DNA from: Neoceratodus forsteri
Lineage: Eukaryota > Chordata > Ceratodontiformes > Ceratodontidae
NCBI GenBank assembly: GCA_016271365.2
Contig: CM057453.1
Span: 1,078,507,001 to 1,078,571,000 of the forward strand
Length of the DNA: 64,000 nt
Direction: 5' to 3'
The notes beneath the pieces were generated by a model. That model did not search any database. It had not been told where the DNA came from and saw nothing but the letters and a program-made list of their open reading frames with translations. Below, one piece after another: positions 44,881 through 55,911 of the stretch (the stretch's first letter is position 1; each line of letters opens with the position of its first letter). The translations under genes were made by a program, and so were the position numbers.

Positions 44881-45605
44881 AGCACTCTGCGTAATGCTAA
44901 AAGGCAGCAGCCATTGCAAATAAAATTCTGGGTTGCATTGCAAGAAGAATCACCTCTAGGAGGGAGGAAGTTATTGTGTCACTACACAGGTCTCTGGTGA
45001 GACCACACCTGGACTACTGTGTACATTTCTGGTACCCTTATCTAAAGAAGGATATCAGTCTTCTGGAGGCGGTCCAGCGGAGGACAACCAAGATGATCTA
45101 GGACATGGTGGACAAAACATATGAGGAGAGGCTGAGGGAGCTCAACATGTACTCCCTGGAGGACAGAAGGGAAAGGGGTGACATGAAAGAAACCTTCAAG
45201 TACCTTAAAGGCATACACAGGGTTGGATCAGAGGGCACCTTCAATTTAAGAAAGGAGGGCACTACAAGGAGGCATAGCCTGAAGCTGTTGAGAGGTAGAT
45301 TTAGGAAGGAAGTGAAAAGACACTTTTTCACTGAAAGGATGATGACAGGGTGGAACGAGTTAACGGGAGGTAGTTGCAGCAAATACAGTAGCCAGTTTCA
45401 AGGGCGGGTGGGACAGGGTAAAAAAGGAAATTAGAATGGAAGGAATCAGTACTGTGAATGGGAATGGGGAATGTAAGGGAGGGGAGATGGATAACTCCAG
45501 GAGGAGTGGGGGCAGCTCCAGGGATCTAAACTAAGCTGCACACTCAAGTAGACTTGATAGACCATTTTGGCCTGTTTCTGCTGGCAATTTTGTATGTTCG
45601 TATGT
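44881..45605 (+). mobile_element. Second CR1 LINE, 3' portion
   Basis: From 44916 the frame reads ANKILGCIARRITSRREEVI, SLVRPHLDYCVHFWYPYLKK, one stop (TAG at 45099), then DKTYEERLRELNMYSLEDRR, ERGDMKETFKYLKGIHRVG and FFTERMMTGWNELTGG. This is the CR1 C-terminal domain, but from another subfamily than the element just upstream. The 3' end is also different: GATAGACCATTTTGGCC... and GTATGTTCGTATGTT at about 45590-45605. It is 5' truncated exactly where the first CR1 ends. Confidence 0.8.
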
Positions 45606-45959
45606 TGGTATTTGCTTATCTGAGTCTCAAACTTTCAGGTCATTGTGGCTGTATCCTCACCACTGGATTATCATCCCTAATGGAATGCACCTGCATATAG
45701 GGTTCAGAGATTAGTACATGGTAGACATGGGTAAGAGGAGGGGGAATGGAAAGATGCCAATGGCCCTGCCTTCATTTTGTGCTTCCTTGGAATAGCTGTA
45801 ATATTTTTTTCCTCAGAACATCCTTCAATCGGTTAGTTGACATGTCATTTCTTTCCCTGCTTTACTCCTCCTAGTTCAGCTTGCCTTACCAGAGTGTGGT
45901 CCAATCCCTTCCGTCAAGCAGCCTCAGAACAATGGCAAATGATGGTTGTTTTGTCTCTA
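45606..45959. other. No recognised feature
   Basis: No gene or repeat end was recognised between the CR1 tail and the foldback repeat copy 2. Confidence 0.4.
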
Positions 45960-46495
45960 TCTCAGCTTTTATATATAGAATAACGTATGGGGTGGTGAGC
46001 CTAAAGAGAAGTTTACACCCCCCCAAGGTGTTAGATGCTACATAATCCCCGAGTTTGCACACACCACCATATATTTTATTTTATTTTATATAATTGTTGG
46101 GTCTTCCTTTTTTGCCACAGCAATTATATAAAATAATAATCTCTGTGCTGTTGCGCCGCGATCTGATCATGTTTAAGTGAACTCAGCCGTCGGATGAGGA
46201 TGTGGAAGAAAACCTTTTTTGTTGTTGTTGTTTTTAAATAACATTACGTTTGGGCACAGTTTTTCTGTTTTTTTTTTTGTTAAAAACTGACTTGCCACCG
46301 ATTCTGAGTGTCACCGTAAGCTGTGGCAGTAAGTCAGTTCATCCAGCACTCAGGAAAGGAAGAGCGGGCAGTGGGGCATGCGACAGCGAGGGAAAATGTG
46401 CGCATGTTTGCCATAATAAACACTCCTTTATTATGGCAAATAATACCACGGTTTTCCCATGTAAAAAAGGAATGCCCAGTTATTATTTTTAATTT
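45960..46495 (-). repeat. Foldback repeat family, copy 2
   Basis: Reverse-complement relative of 18771-19325. The left part contains TATGGGGTGGTGAG, AAGTTTACAC and GGTGTTAGATGCTACATAA, and the right part GCCATAATAAACACTCCTTT followed by ATTATGGCAAA, a perfect-looking stem, and GGAATGCCCAGTTATT at the end. The right-hand dyad has lost part of one arm compared with copy 1. Open frames here are by-products. Confidence 0.65.
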
Positions 46496-46730
46496 CTAGG
46501 CTGCACTCAGCTGTTGGAACTCAGACATCTAACAGGGGCACTTCCTGAGCTACTTCTCTCAGCAGTTGCTGAGTGTCCAGTCTAGAGTGTGCAGCATTCA
46601 GGGGTATGTTTTACTACAAAGCAGGTGATCTGTGTGGAGTAACAACTGAACGGGTGAAGCAGCATAGTGGTTCTTGTGAGGCTGTCAGACAAATTCTTCA
46701 GAATAGCCTTTTCTGGCACTATCACATCTT

Positions 46731-47264
46731 TTCTTATTTTTACTTTTTGCCTGCGCCTGCCATCAGGTTTCTGCCCTGGTCAGGGCACCCTCATGACTTC
46801 CACCTCCTGCATTAGCCCCTGCTCTCTCGGTCACCCCTGGCTTACCCTCCAGGGGGCAGGGTCACAGCACCATAGAGGGAACCAGTACCGTGAATCTGGT
46901 AACTGGTTGGGAGAGCTAGGCCGGGAGGCTAATCAAAGTCCGAGGGCAGGGCTTCATCTAGACGGGTAGGCACAGAGTTTTTTCCCCGGATAGCTGGAGC
47001 AGAGACGTGCAATGACATCCAGCATCTGTCCCACCCCAGAGAGCAATAACCTGAGTCGGTGCAGAGGAGCGGACCCATCCTCCGCTAGGTGTCGCTCTTG
47101 CACTGAACACACACATCCCTCGCCCCCTAGAGAAGGAGAGTGATCCTAGGGACACTCGATCCTTCTCCCCCCTGGCTGGCCCTCCAATTACCCGGATCTG
47201 TTCCTGAACCCAGGTAGCCGGCGTCGCAAGCGGAAATCCAACCGCTGTGCCAGTGGGCTGGCTA
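46731..47264 (-). mobile_element. Long tRNA-headed SINE, copy 2
   Basis: The insert is flanked by GGCACTATCACATCTT (46715-46730) and GGCACTATCATATCTT (47265-47280), a 16-bp target duplication with one difference. On the minus strand the element starts with TGGCACAGCGGTTGG, an exact fit to the tRNA box A consensus TRGCNNAGYNGG, followed by GGTTCAGGAACAGATCC where a box B would lie. It ends in an A-rich tail (AAAAAGTAAAAATAAGAA). The head and the GGAGGGCCAGCC segment match copy 1 at 31664-32234. It is likely mobilised by a LINE in trans. Confidence 0.8.
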
Positions 47265-47467
47265 GGCACTATCATATCTTGCTAGCATGCCCATTCAGAC
47301 AACAAAAACACTGCACCTACAAAAGGCATGCAGGCACCTATTGTACACTGAACTTGGTTCCGGCATGCTGGTGTAGGTGTTGGGTTTCCAGCATCTAGCC
47401 CATCATGCTAACATTACATGCTGGGGCCAGAAATAGGTCCAGCCCCTACAGCCATACAGTCCACTGG

Positions 47468-47695
47468 TAATAGGGGCTGGCAGTATAGCCTAGAGGCTAT
47501 AGTAATGAGCTGTGACTGAGCTTGCTACACCCAGCGGACCTATATTTGATTCCCACATCCTCCACTTGCATACTGTGTGACTCTAAGCAAGTCACATAAC
47601 CTCCCCAGTGCCCCTGGGTCACCTCTGAAACAGGCACTTGTGCCTAGTGGGTCTGACCTGGTTACCAAAGAATAAAAACAGAAAATAAAATAAAC
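47468..47695 (+). mobile_element. MIR-like tRNA SINE with an L2-type tail
   Basis: The head contains TATAGCCTAGAGGC (box A-like) and ATTTGATTCCC (box B-like) spaced as in tRNA promoters. The second half reads TGTGTGACTCTAAGCAAGTC ACATAACCTCCCCAGTGCC, closely resembling the L2-derived 3' half of MIR-type SINEs. It finishes in an A-rich tail (AAAAACAGAAAATAAAATAAA). Such SINEs use L2 machinery in trans, and L2 copies are abundant in this window, although the L2 tails seen here look different. No target duplication was confirmed. Confidence 0.7.
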
Positions 47696-47699
47696 AGTA

Positions 47700-48987
47700 T
47701 GTGTAATTGACATCTAGTTAGACATACAGAGGGTAACTGGAAGGTAACTTGTAAGAGTAGGCAGTTGTGTGTATGCCCCCAAATATGCTACTGTTACCCA
47801 AATAATCACCATCTCCCATCCCAGAATATGCTGCATGATTACACACAGCGTCTGCATTTGTTCTGCCCCACGCCTTTCATTTTCAACAGATGATTAGGCA
47901 ACAGTTGTTTTCAACTAAGACTGAAGTTGTTTAACATAGAAAATCAGACTTTTGAGTTGCAGACTCCATTGCTTGAACCAGTGTGCAGTACCAGTTACCA
48001 ATGAAAGAAATTACTGAATGAGTAAGATCCCAAACAATACTTCCAAATGCAGGTAGTAATACTCAAGCAGTCTTTTAAGGAGATGCAATGGTAGTTCAGC
48101 AGAGAAGTAGTAGTTGCTCAATCCTAGCCAAAAGCTGACTAAATAAACACAGCCTATGTTAAAAATGTTGCAAAGCAGGGCCCTGATTTACATACAAGGA
48201 TTTAAAGGAAACCTACAGCCTCATATCTAGTAAATTTTATTTGCTGCCATGTCAACAGACAATTCTTTTTCCTGTAACTGTTAGCTATATATGTGAGTGC
48301 TTTAATTTAGTTTCACTGTTCATACTAGTCCCTGTAACTATTCTGGGAGTCTCCATTTTCTGGTTGTTGAAATCTCATTGTTCCTGAGAGCTGCATTAGC
48401 ATATAAGAACGTGATGTGTCAGCACCCTTTAGATTTCACAGTATGCCTGTCTGCTTAATTATAGTTGAGTAAAACAAGTTGCAGCAAGGCGTGAAATGCC
48501 ACATTTACCTTCAGTTAGCTTCGTGAACTGTCTGAGTTGTAATACAGGGGTTTCCCCTTTAAATTGAATTCAGTTTGTGTGTTTCCAGAAGGTTTATTTC
48601 AAGGTATTTGTTCTTTCAGCATAGAGATGCATGGTATAAATGGGTGCTGTGTAATCATGTTCTCATATGCTAATGCAGCTCTCATAGGCAATGAGAATTC
48701 AACAACCATAAAATGGAACCCCCCCAGGATAGTTCTAGGGGACCAGCATGAACAGTGAAAACAAGCTAAAGCAAACATGTATATCCCCAGTAGCTACTGA
48801 AAAAGAGTTTTCTGTTGACAAGAAAAAAACCCTACAATTTACAAGGTATGAAGGTATAGTTTTCATTTGACAACATAGCTGGCACATTATTCAGACAGGA
48901 ATGTTCACAAAATCAGAGCTGTGCAAAGTCACCCTTACTGCAAGGGCCGAAGTCCCAGATCTGCATAAAACCTATAGGGTAAAAGGA
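47700..48987. other. No recognised feature
   Basis: AT-rich non-coding DNA without recognised genes or repeat ends. Confidence 0.4.
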
Positions 48988-50860
48988 AAAAAAGAACAAG
49001 CATTTGTCAATGCCGAATGTTTGCTTGCTGATATTAGCATGGAGTTACACAGATGCAGAATAGGAATGGCAGTGAAGTACTGAGCTTCATGCCAACCCCA
49101 CCTCCACCCTGCAGAGATGGACAGGCATTGGAGTGTGCCTTTGGGTCGTCGTGCATAACGCTCATGCCATTTCACCTCACATTATACTGCAGACACTGAC
49201 AAGAGTTGAGGTGTGCCTTGGGGTGTTCGGCTTTACAGTAACCCCATTCCATAAGAAAATATGCTGAAATGGGTGCAGTATAGGAGAATGGGTTGAACTC
49301 TGGGGCCGAAGAGTCCAAATCACACCTCAATGCCTGTCAGTGGCTGCAAGATGGGGATGGAATGGCATGAGCATTACAGCCAGCAATACAAAGGTACACC
49401 CCAGACACCTGTCAGTCTGTACAGTGTGGGTTGTTATTGTTAGAAACTGTAATGCCCCGGGCGTTTGTTGGTATTTGCACTACAAATTTTCAGCATGGCC
49501 GTTTTGTGACCCCCACCTCATGAGAGCATTTGGTACCTCTGCTCATGAACAGTGGCACTGTGATTTTGTTACTCTGTCTCAAATGTTGATTTGCTATAGC
49601 GACTGCTCCATTCTGCGCCAGATGTGTGAAAACACAATTCAGGCAGGATTTCAAAAATTGCAGCTGTCCTGTTCATAAGGAGGTGTGAAAAAATGGCAAT
49701 GTTGAAAATCTGGAGTGAAAATATTAAAAAGTCTTGAGGTTATGAGCATGCGTGGAAACTGCACAACGTACGCTCGTAATACAGTCATTTTGTGAAATGT
49801 TCTCACCAATTATTAACATAGGCATTTTGGGACCTCCACATATGAACAGTGTCACTGTGATTTTGTTAATCTGCCCCGAATGCTGATTTCTCACAGCGAC
49901 CGTGCCATTGTGCATCACATGTGCGTAACCACATTTTTGACTAGATGTAAAAAATGACAGCTATACTATTCATAAGGAGGTGTAAAAAAATGGCAATGCT
50001 GAAAATCTGGAGTGAAACTATTAAAAATTCTTAGAGTTATGAGCGTGCGTAGAAACTGTGCAATGCACGCTCGTAACACAGTCATTTTTTTGAAATTTTC
50101 CACCAAATTTGCAGCATAGGTTTTTTGGGAGCCCACCTCATGAACAGTAACACTTTAGTTTTGTTACTTGGTCCCAAAAGGTGATTCCATGCCGTGACCA
50201 CAGAATCACCTTTCAGGACGGAGTAATGATATGACAGTGACTGAATTCATGAGGTTGGGTCCCAAGAACCCCATGTTCAAAATTTGGTGCCAAAATTTGC
50301 AAAAATGGCCTAGATATCCACCTAACTTGAAAAAAAAACACATTAATGCCGTTATACAGCTTACCAGCATTTCTTCAGCTCATTGTCGGCTTTTGAAGAG
50401 TGCAGAAGTGTTCCCGGTCCACCAAAGATCATTGCACTGGCTGCGGAGATAAGTATGGGGTGAGCGGGGGTGCAGGGATGTGGGGTGCACAGAGGGTGGG
50501 TGCAGGTTGGGGAGAGGGCACCAGACACAATGAGGGACCATTTTCAACTTTTCAGGTTAAAAAAAAAAAAAAATTTAATCGTCACCAGAAGGTTTTCCTT
50601 TTTTGCAGGTAGATTTGATACACTGGGGTGGGCTTCCAGTGTCCCACCTGTGTGTTTTGGGGGTAGATTGAGCTGATGGGGATTGGGCCCTATGGGCAAA
50701 GGAAAAAGATCTATGGATTGGGAGACATGATGCCGAGGGGACTGAGTACCCCCTAGGCAAACAAAATGTATGGGGGGTATTATTCCAATTGGGAGTGGGC
50801 TACCCCATCGGAAAATGATCTGGGGAGAGGGCATGTCGACAGGGGGATTAGGCATGGGGA
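48988..50860 (+). repeat. Unidentified multi-dyad repeat, copy 2
   Basis: This directly oriented copy of 38756-41045 starts with CAAGCATTTGTCAATGCCG. It has two full and one partial ~295-bp foldback unit (marks at about 49658, 49954 and 50231), the strong dyad at about 50095-50290, and a shortened version of the ~105-bp units. It lacks the CR1 tail present in copy 1. Divergence of roughly 15-20 percent by eye suggests an old, dispersed family rather than a recent duplication. No protein is encoded. Confidence 0.7.
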
Positions 50861-50954
50861 CTCTGAGGCGGACGGCAACAGCCGCTGCTATGTAACTTGA
50901 AATGTTACAGCAGGCAAGGCACCACCCTGCAATGATGGGGTCTCTCCTTCATTA

Positions 50955-52385
50955 GAAACATAGAAGTTGACGGCAGATAAGGACCGCAAGGCCCATCCAG
51001 TCTGCCCATTTCTTTTTCTACCTTATAAATGTGCCATCGGCCTTTGCTCTGTCAGTGACCTATCTATTCATAGTCATTTGTATTGCTCCCTTATGCCTAT
51101 CCCATGCCTGTTTGAAGGCCTGCACTGTATTCATAGCCACCACTTCTTGTGTGCAGCCATTCCATGCATCTACCACCCTTTCTGTGAAAAAGAATTTCCT
51201 CACATTCCCCTTAATCGGCCTCCTCTAATCTCTCATGCTGTGTCCTCTTGTCCTACTATTTTTCTTATATTTAAACATGTTAGACTCTTTCACTTTGTTT
51301 ATGCCCTTAAGGTGTTTAAATGTCTCGATCATATCACCTCTCCCTCCTTTGCTCAAGGGTATACATATTGAGCTCCGTTAATCTGTCCTCATATGTCTTC
51401 TGATGCAGTCCCTGCACCATTTTGGTTGCCTTCTCTGGACTGCCTCAATTTGGTTAATGTCCTTGTGAAGGTGTGGCCTCCCAATACTGCAGTACTCCAG
51501 ATGGGGCCTAACCAATGTCTTGTACAGAGGATTATTACCTCCCTCTACGACTTGTGATACCCTACTAATACACCCTAACACCTTCTAGCCTTACCTACTG
51601 CTTTAGAGGTCTGCTTGATGATTTTAGGTCATCAGTGATGATGATGCCCAAGTCTCTTTCTTCCTTTGTGACTGCTAGCAACTCCCTGCCAGCCTATAAG
51701 TGGCTTCAGGGTTTCTCTTCCTATGTGCATGATTTTGCACTTTTGCATTAAATCCCAGTTGCCACTCTTCTGACCATTCTGCTAGTTTATCCAGATCTCT
51801 TCTCATTCTGCCCACCCCATCTGGATCATCTACTCTGTTGCAGATCTTGGTGTCATCTGCAAAGAGACAAGCCTTACCTCTAGTCCATCTGCGAGGTCAC
51901 TAATGAAGATGTTGAATAGGACTGGCCCCAGGACTGATCCTGAGGACCCCACTTGTGACTTGCATCTCTTCTGACTGTATACCATTTACTACCACTCTCT
52001 GTTTTCTGCCAGTCAACCAGTTTGCCACCCAGTTGACCAACTTCTGACCCACCAACAGCCTAACCTAGCTTATTTATCAATCTTCTATGTGGAACAGTGT
52101 CAAAAGCTTTGCTGAAGTCAAGGTAGGCGACATCAACTGCTCCCCTTGGTCCACCACTCTGGTTACCCAGTCAAGAAATCTATGAGATTAGTTTGACAGG
52201 ACCTTCCTTTGTAAACCCATGCTGTCTTGGATCCTGTGCCCCTATGGATTCCAGGTGTTGCACTATCCTTTCCTTAAGGAGTGCCTCCATAATCTTGCCC
52301 ACTACTGAGGTAAGACTGACCGGTCTGCAGTTCCCCGCCTCCTCCCTGCTACCACTCTTGTGGAGTGGGATCACATGAGCAGCGG
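50955..52385 (-). mobile_element. CR1 LINE, 3' part (RT to tail)
   Basis: On the minus strand the segment begins in the RT with IPLHKSGSREEAGNCRPVSL and TSVVGKIMEALLKERIVQHL. It continues through GACLFADDTKIC-type sequence (about 51850-51870) and the C-terminal part (GCISRVSQVVEGG, LVRPHLEYC, FFFTERVVDAWNG) to the tail GGGCAGACTGGATGGGCC...CTATG (50955-51010). It is very close to the CR1 at 41050-44877 and faces it tail to tail. The 5' end is truncated inside the RT. Stops and frameshifts are numerous. Confidence 0.85.
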
Positions 52386-52984
52386 AGAATTCGTTTCAAC
52401 TTGGTGGCACGCTTGCTGAACTAGTGTCAGCAGCAGCATTCCACTACATTGGGGAAACATGGCCAGGCCTCAAAATGTAGTGGGGCCATTGGCCACCACA
52501 GTGCTGTACCTCCAAAACCTTGCTTCTCACCTAAGCTGTCACATAATGTTTCTTGCGCATGTGCGCAAGCAAACATAAAAAAGGCTCAGAATGAAAGAAC
52601 TGGCTATTTTCCCCAAATTAATATTTTCTATCTGCTGTTCTGCGGTGCTATCACAGAATCCTATGACTTTTTGAACCTGCTACATCACTTGTTCACAGCT
52701 GCACTCAAGAATCCTGTGCAGATCATAGTGCTGGGAATCTTTTTAGGTACATGAAAGGCAAATCCAGTTACCTCCCCAACATACAGCTTTGGTTTCCAGT
52801 GTAAATGGTGGACAAATGTGGATTAGTGTAACTTAAGCAGGGTTATCATGTTTGCAACAACTTGCAACCCACTAAGTATACTTCTTTGCCTTCCTCCCCT
52901 CCTGCCTCTTCTCCACCACTCATAGCAAACAGCATTGCAAAGTAACATAGCAATTTAAAGTCATAACAAACACTAGGCTCATTA
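52386..52984. other. No gene; two short palindromes
   Basis: CCACTACATT (52441-52450) pairs perfectly with 52474-52483. CTTGCGCA (52552-52559) pairs with TGCGCAAG (52562-52569) around two bases. Otherwise no recognised feature. Confidence 0.5.
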
Positions 52985-54125
52985 AGTCCCCCCCCATTCA
53001 TAAGCAGGGATGAAGTATGTTATGCCAATGTGTAGTAATTTGTAGGGATTCCCCACATACTCAAGGCAGCCTGTGATTCCCCTGGTAGACAAAAATGTGT
53101 CCAGGCTTATACTGAAGGTGTGTACTGTTCCCATGTCCACTGTCTGTGCCAGTAGACTGTTTCATAGGTTCATCACCTTCTGGGAGAAGACATGCCTCCT
53201 AACAGCACTTCTGAATTTCCCACCTTTGAGATCCAGGGCATGTCCCCCATCCTGCAGGAGTACATCAGATGAAATTCTTTCATGTGCTTGACCTTGCTGA
53301 TACATCTTCAACCTCTGTGACTGTTGTGGCTAAACATGTCTTTTGGTTCCATAGCTGAAGATGCCCTTTTGGATCCACATCTACTGCACTATGCTAACAC
53401 CCCCTCTCCTATCTTCACCTCCCCTGCTGGCCCATGACAAATGCCACCCGGCTGCACTACCTCTATTCTTATCCGCCTTCCACCTCTCCTCTCTCTGTCC
53501 CCCCCAACCTACCTCCCCTTTTCTCCCATCCACCTAGTCTCCCTGATTTCACCCTCCTCCTTTCCCTTTCAGCTTATTGTTCTTTTTTCATCTACAAGAC
53601 TATGTGTCTTTTTTTTTTTTAATTTTATAAACTGTTATCTTTGCTTATGATTGTCTCAATTGTACCAATGATGTGGAACCTTTGTAAAAGAGCCTTGGCT
53701 CAAAGGTATTTGTAATCCTAGAACAAATAAATAAATAAATAAAAATAAACATCTTCAGTAAGAGAAAGACTGAGATTAGGTCCCCTCCTTTTCTCAGGGT
53801 GAACATATTAAGGGCCTAATGTCTCTCCTCACAGCATATATCCTCTGTTCCATGGATCATTTTGGCAGTCCTGAGTTGCACCCTCTCAGCTTCTGGACCC
53901 CAGAACTGCAGATAGTACTCCAGTTAAGGTCTAATGAGGGCCTGTAAAGTAGCAAGATTACTTCTCCAGCTCTGCTGGTCACTCCCTTTAGATGCACCAC
54001 ATCATTCTTTCAGTTCTCTTGACAGCAGCTGCACATTGCTTGTCTTGCTTTATCTCCTTGAATGTTATCACCCTCAGGTCATTCTCCCCCTCATATGCAA
54101 CAAGTGGAACCCCATAGGGTGTCTA
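52985..54125 (-). mobile_element. CR1 LINE 3' part, split by an L2 3' end
   Basis: On the minus strand the upper part (53758-54125) has degraded PLLEY/QFWGP- and RRATKM-like C-terminal sequence. The lower part (52985-53301) reads ERISSDVLLQDGGHALDLKG, GKFRSAVRRHVFSQKVMNLW and NSLLAQTVDMGTVHTF. That is the CR1 C-terminal end, from a different subfamily than the copies at 44877 and 50955. The two parts are separated by an L2 insertion with a 9-bp target duplication. Confidence 0.7.
53311..53748 (+). mobile_element. L2-type LINE 3' UTR inserted in CR1
   Basis: The insert is flanked by ACATCTTCA (53302-53310 and 53749-53757). The plus-strand sequence is CT-rich and ends ATGTGGAACCTTTGTAAAAGAGCCTTGGCTCAAAGG, then TTTGTAATCC and (AAAT)n. 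GAGCC (53690-53694) pairs with GGCTC (53697-53701). No coding sequence remains; only the 3' 438 bp were copied, as is common for 5'-truncated LINE insertions. Confidence 0.8.
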
Positions 54126-54129
54126 GGGC

Positions 54130-54290
54130 TAGGGTTGCTCAGATTTCGGATTGCAAATTTGGAATCCTCATATTCTGAGATTTTTTTTTTATTCAGAATT
54201 TTGGTATTCGAAACTAAAAATCCAAATTCCAAAAATCCTTTTTAGAGGAAGAATCAGAATTGGAATTCAATTCTGATTCTGCATCTAAGT
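54130..54290. repeat. AT-rich palindromic fragment
   Basis: AGAATCAGAATTG (54250-54262) pairs perfectly with CAATTCTGATTCT (54268-54280) around GAATT. The flanking sequence has GAATTT/AAATTC words like the hAT-like MITE at 34555-34905. It is probably a fragment of such an element. Confidence 0.45.
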
Positions 54291-55190
54291 AGTAAAAAAG
54301 CCCACTCTGTCCCACACCTGATGCTTCTGGTGGGTCCTGGAGGAGGCTCAGGGCAGGCAGCTGTATTTATGTGACAGAGGTCTAGGTCAGTCCTGCAATG
54401 ACTACCAGCACAGATGGCCTCAGACTGTTGTAGCAGTCTGTCTGACTTTAAAAGAGCGGTAGTGTGGCCCTCCTCAGACCACCAGTCTACTGGCTGTCTT
54501 TGCCTGAAGCTCCAGTCCTCCATCTGCTCCTAGTACAACTCCCCTTGGCCCCTTAGACCCTCCCCCCCAATCAGTTCCATCCAAATTAAATAATTCCCAG
54601 GCTCCTAGTCTGCCTCTGCTCCCTTTTTCTGTAAAAGTGCTTGAAAGGTGCACTAATACAGCAGTCTAGTAGTTATAATTGGATTATGCCCTGGACTCCA
54701 CCCCTCTCCCCACTGTTGAGCACCTGAGTGTATGACCTATTATAATATGAAAATCACTCCATTTTTCTCCCACAGCTACCCGGGAGGTGACCAACCTACA
54801 CTTAAGCCTGCCAGGATGACGCACAGTGTCACAGGTTTACTGCATGACAAAAGGGATTAACTCCCATTGAAACTGCATTGTTTACTGCAATAACTCTACT
54901 GCAGAATTCTGTAGTGCTTCACTTCATCCTGGTGGACTTCACTGTAAGTAGAACCCAGGAAGCAGGCTCTGCCAGACTCATACAGAAAAAGGTGTCTGCA
55001 GAGTACACTCCCAGGAATTGTTTAGATCAGCCACCTCCCAGGTCACTGAGGGAGAAGGACAAAGTAATTTTCATATTGTGACAGGTTGGACACTCGTGTT
55101 GTCAGGAGCAGGGAGAGCGGTGGAGTCAGGGACATAACTTTGATTATAACTACTAGACTTTTAAAATATAACCTTTTTTAATGTGCTTTT
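54291..55190. other. No recognised feature
   Basis: No gene family or transposon end was recognised between the palindrome and the LINE 3' end at 55195. Confidence 0.4.
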
Positions 55191-55911
55191 CTTTTAATAT
55201 GTTTATTGAAGTTTTCCATCAACAACAGTACAAAGTCAGATCCATTAACTAGCATACAAAACTGTCAAATGTTCTTAATACAGGTTATAGTACAGGTTAC
55301 ATGGATGAACTTAAGAAATTATTGATAGATAATAGGTACTTGCTAGGCAATAACATACAGTGGTACAGATCTTAACAATCCTGGTTGTCAAGCAATATTA
55401 TTTATCAAACCGAGGCTGGTTTGGCATGGCCCCTCAGCACTGAGGTATACTTGGGTGCAGAGTGGTTCAGTGGGGGTAAATGCACCCTAACCCTATATGC
55501 TGGTTTGAGGACTTGGAACTATTAAGGAAGAGTTGCCTTACATACTCACTGTCTGGAAAATGGGACTGGAGGGAAAGCCCACACCACCTACAAGCACAAT
55601 TACCAGGATGGGATCACTTTAGTTGAGGGACTTCAAGGTGAGTTATTACACTGCTCATACCTTCCTGCAGTTCTGGGGAGGGGATATCCTAAGCTACTGT
55701 TCTTCACACAAGAAAGGCACCCTTCTGCTATGGCCCTCCCTCGTTTACCCCACATCATCCCAAATCTTTGACTCTGCCCTAAAACATTCAGTTGTGCTCA
55801 TTTTATTCATAAGCATATCTGGAGATTATTGACCTACTGCTGAATTGAGGGAGGAGCCTCTTAGACCCAACACCGTGCTATAGATTTGCAGGCATTTATA
55901 AGGGCAAGGGA

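Noticed and set aside
46250..46492. 80-codon frame starting MGTVFLFFFLLKT as a signal-peptide protein
   Set aside because: It lies inside the foldback repeat copy 2 and is not kept in copy 1.
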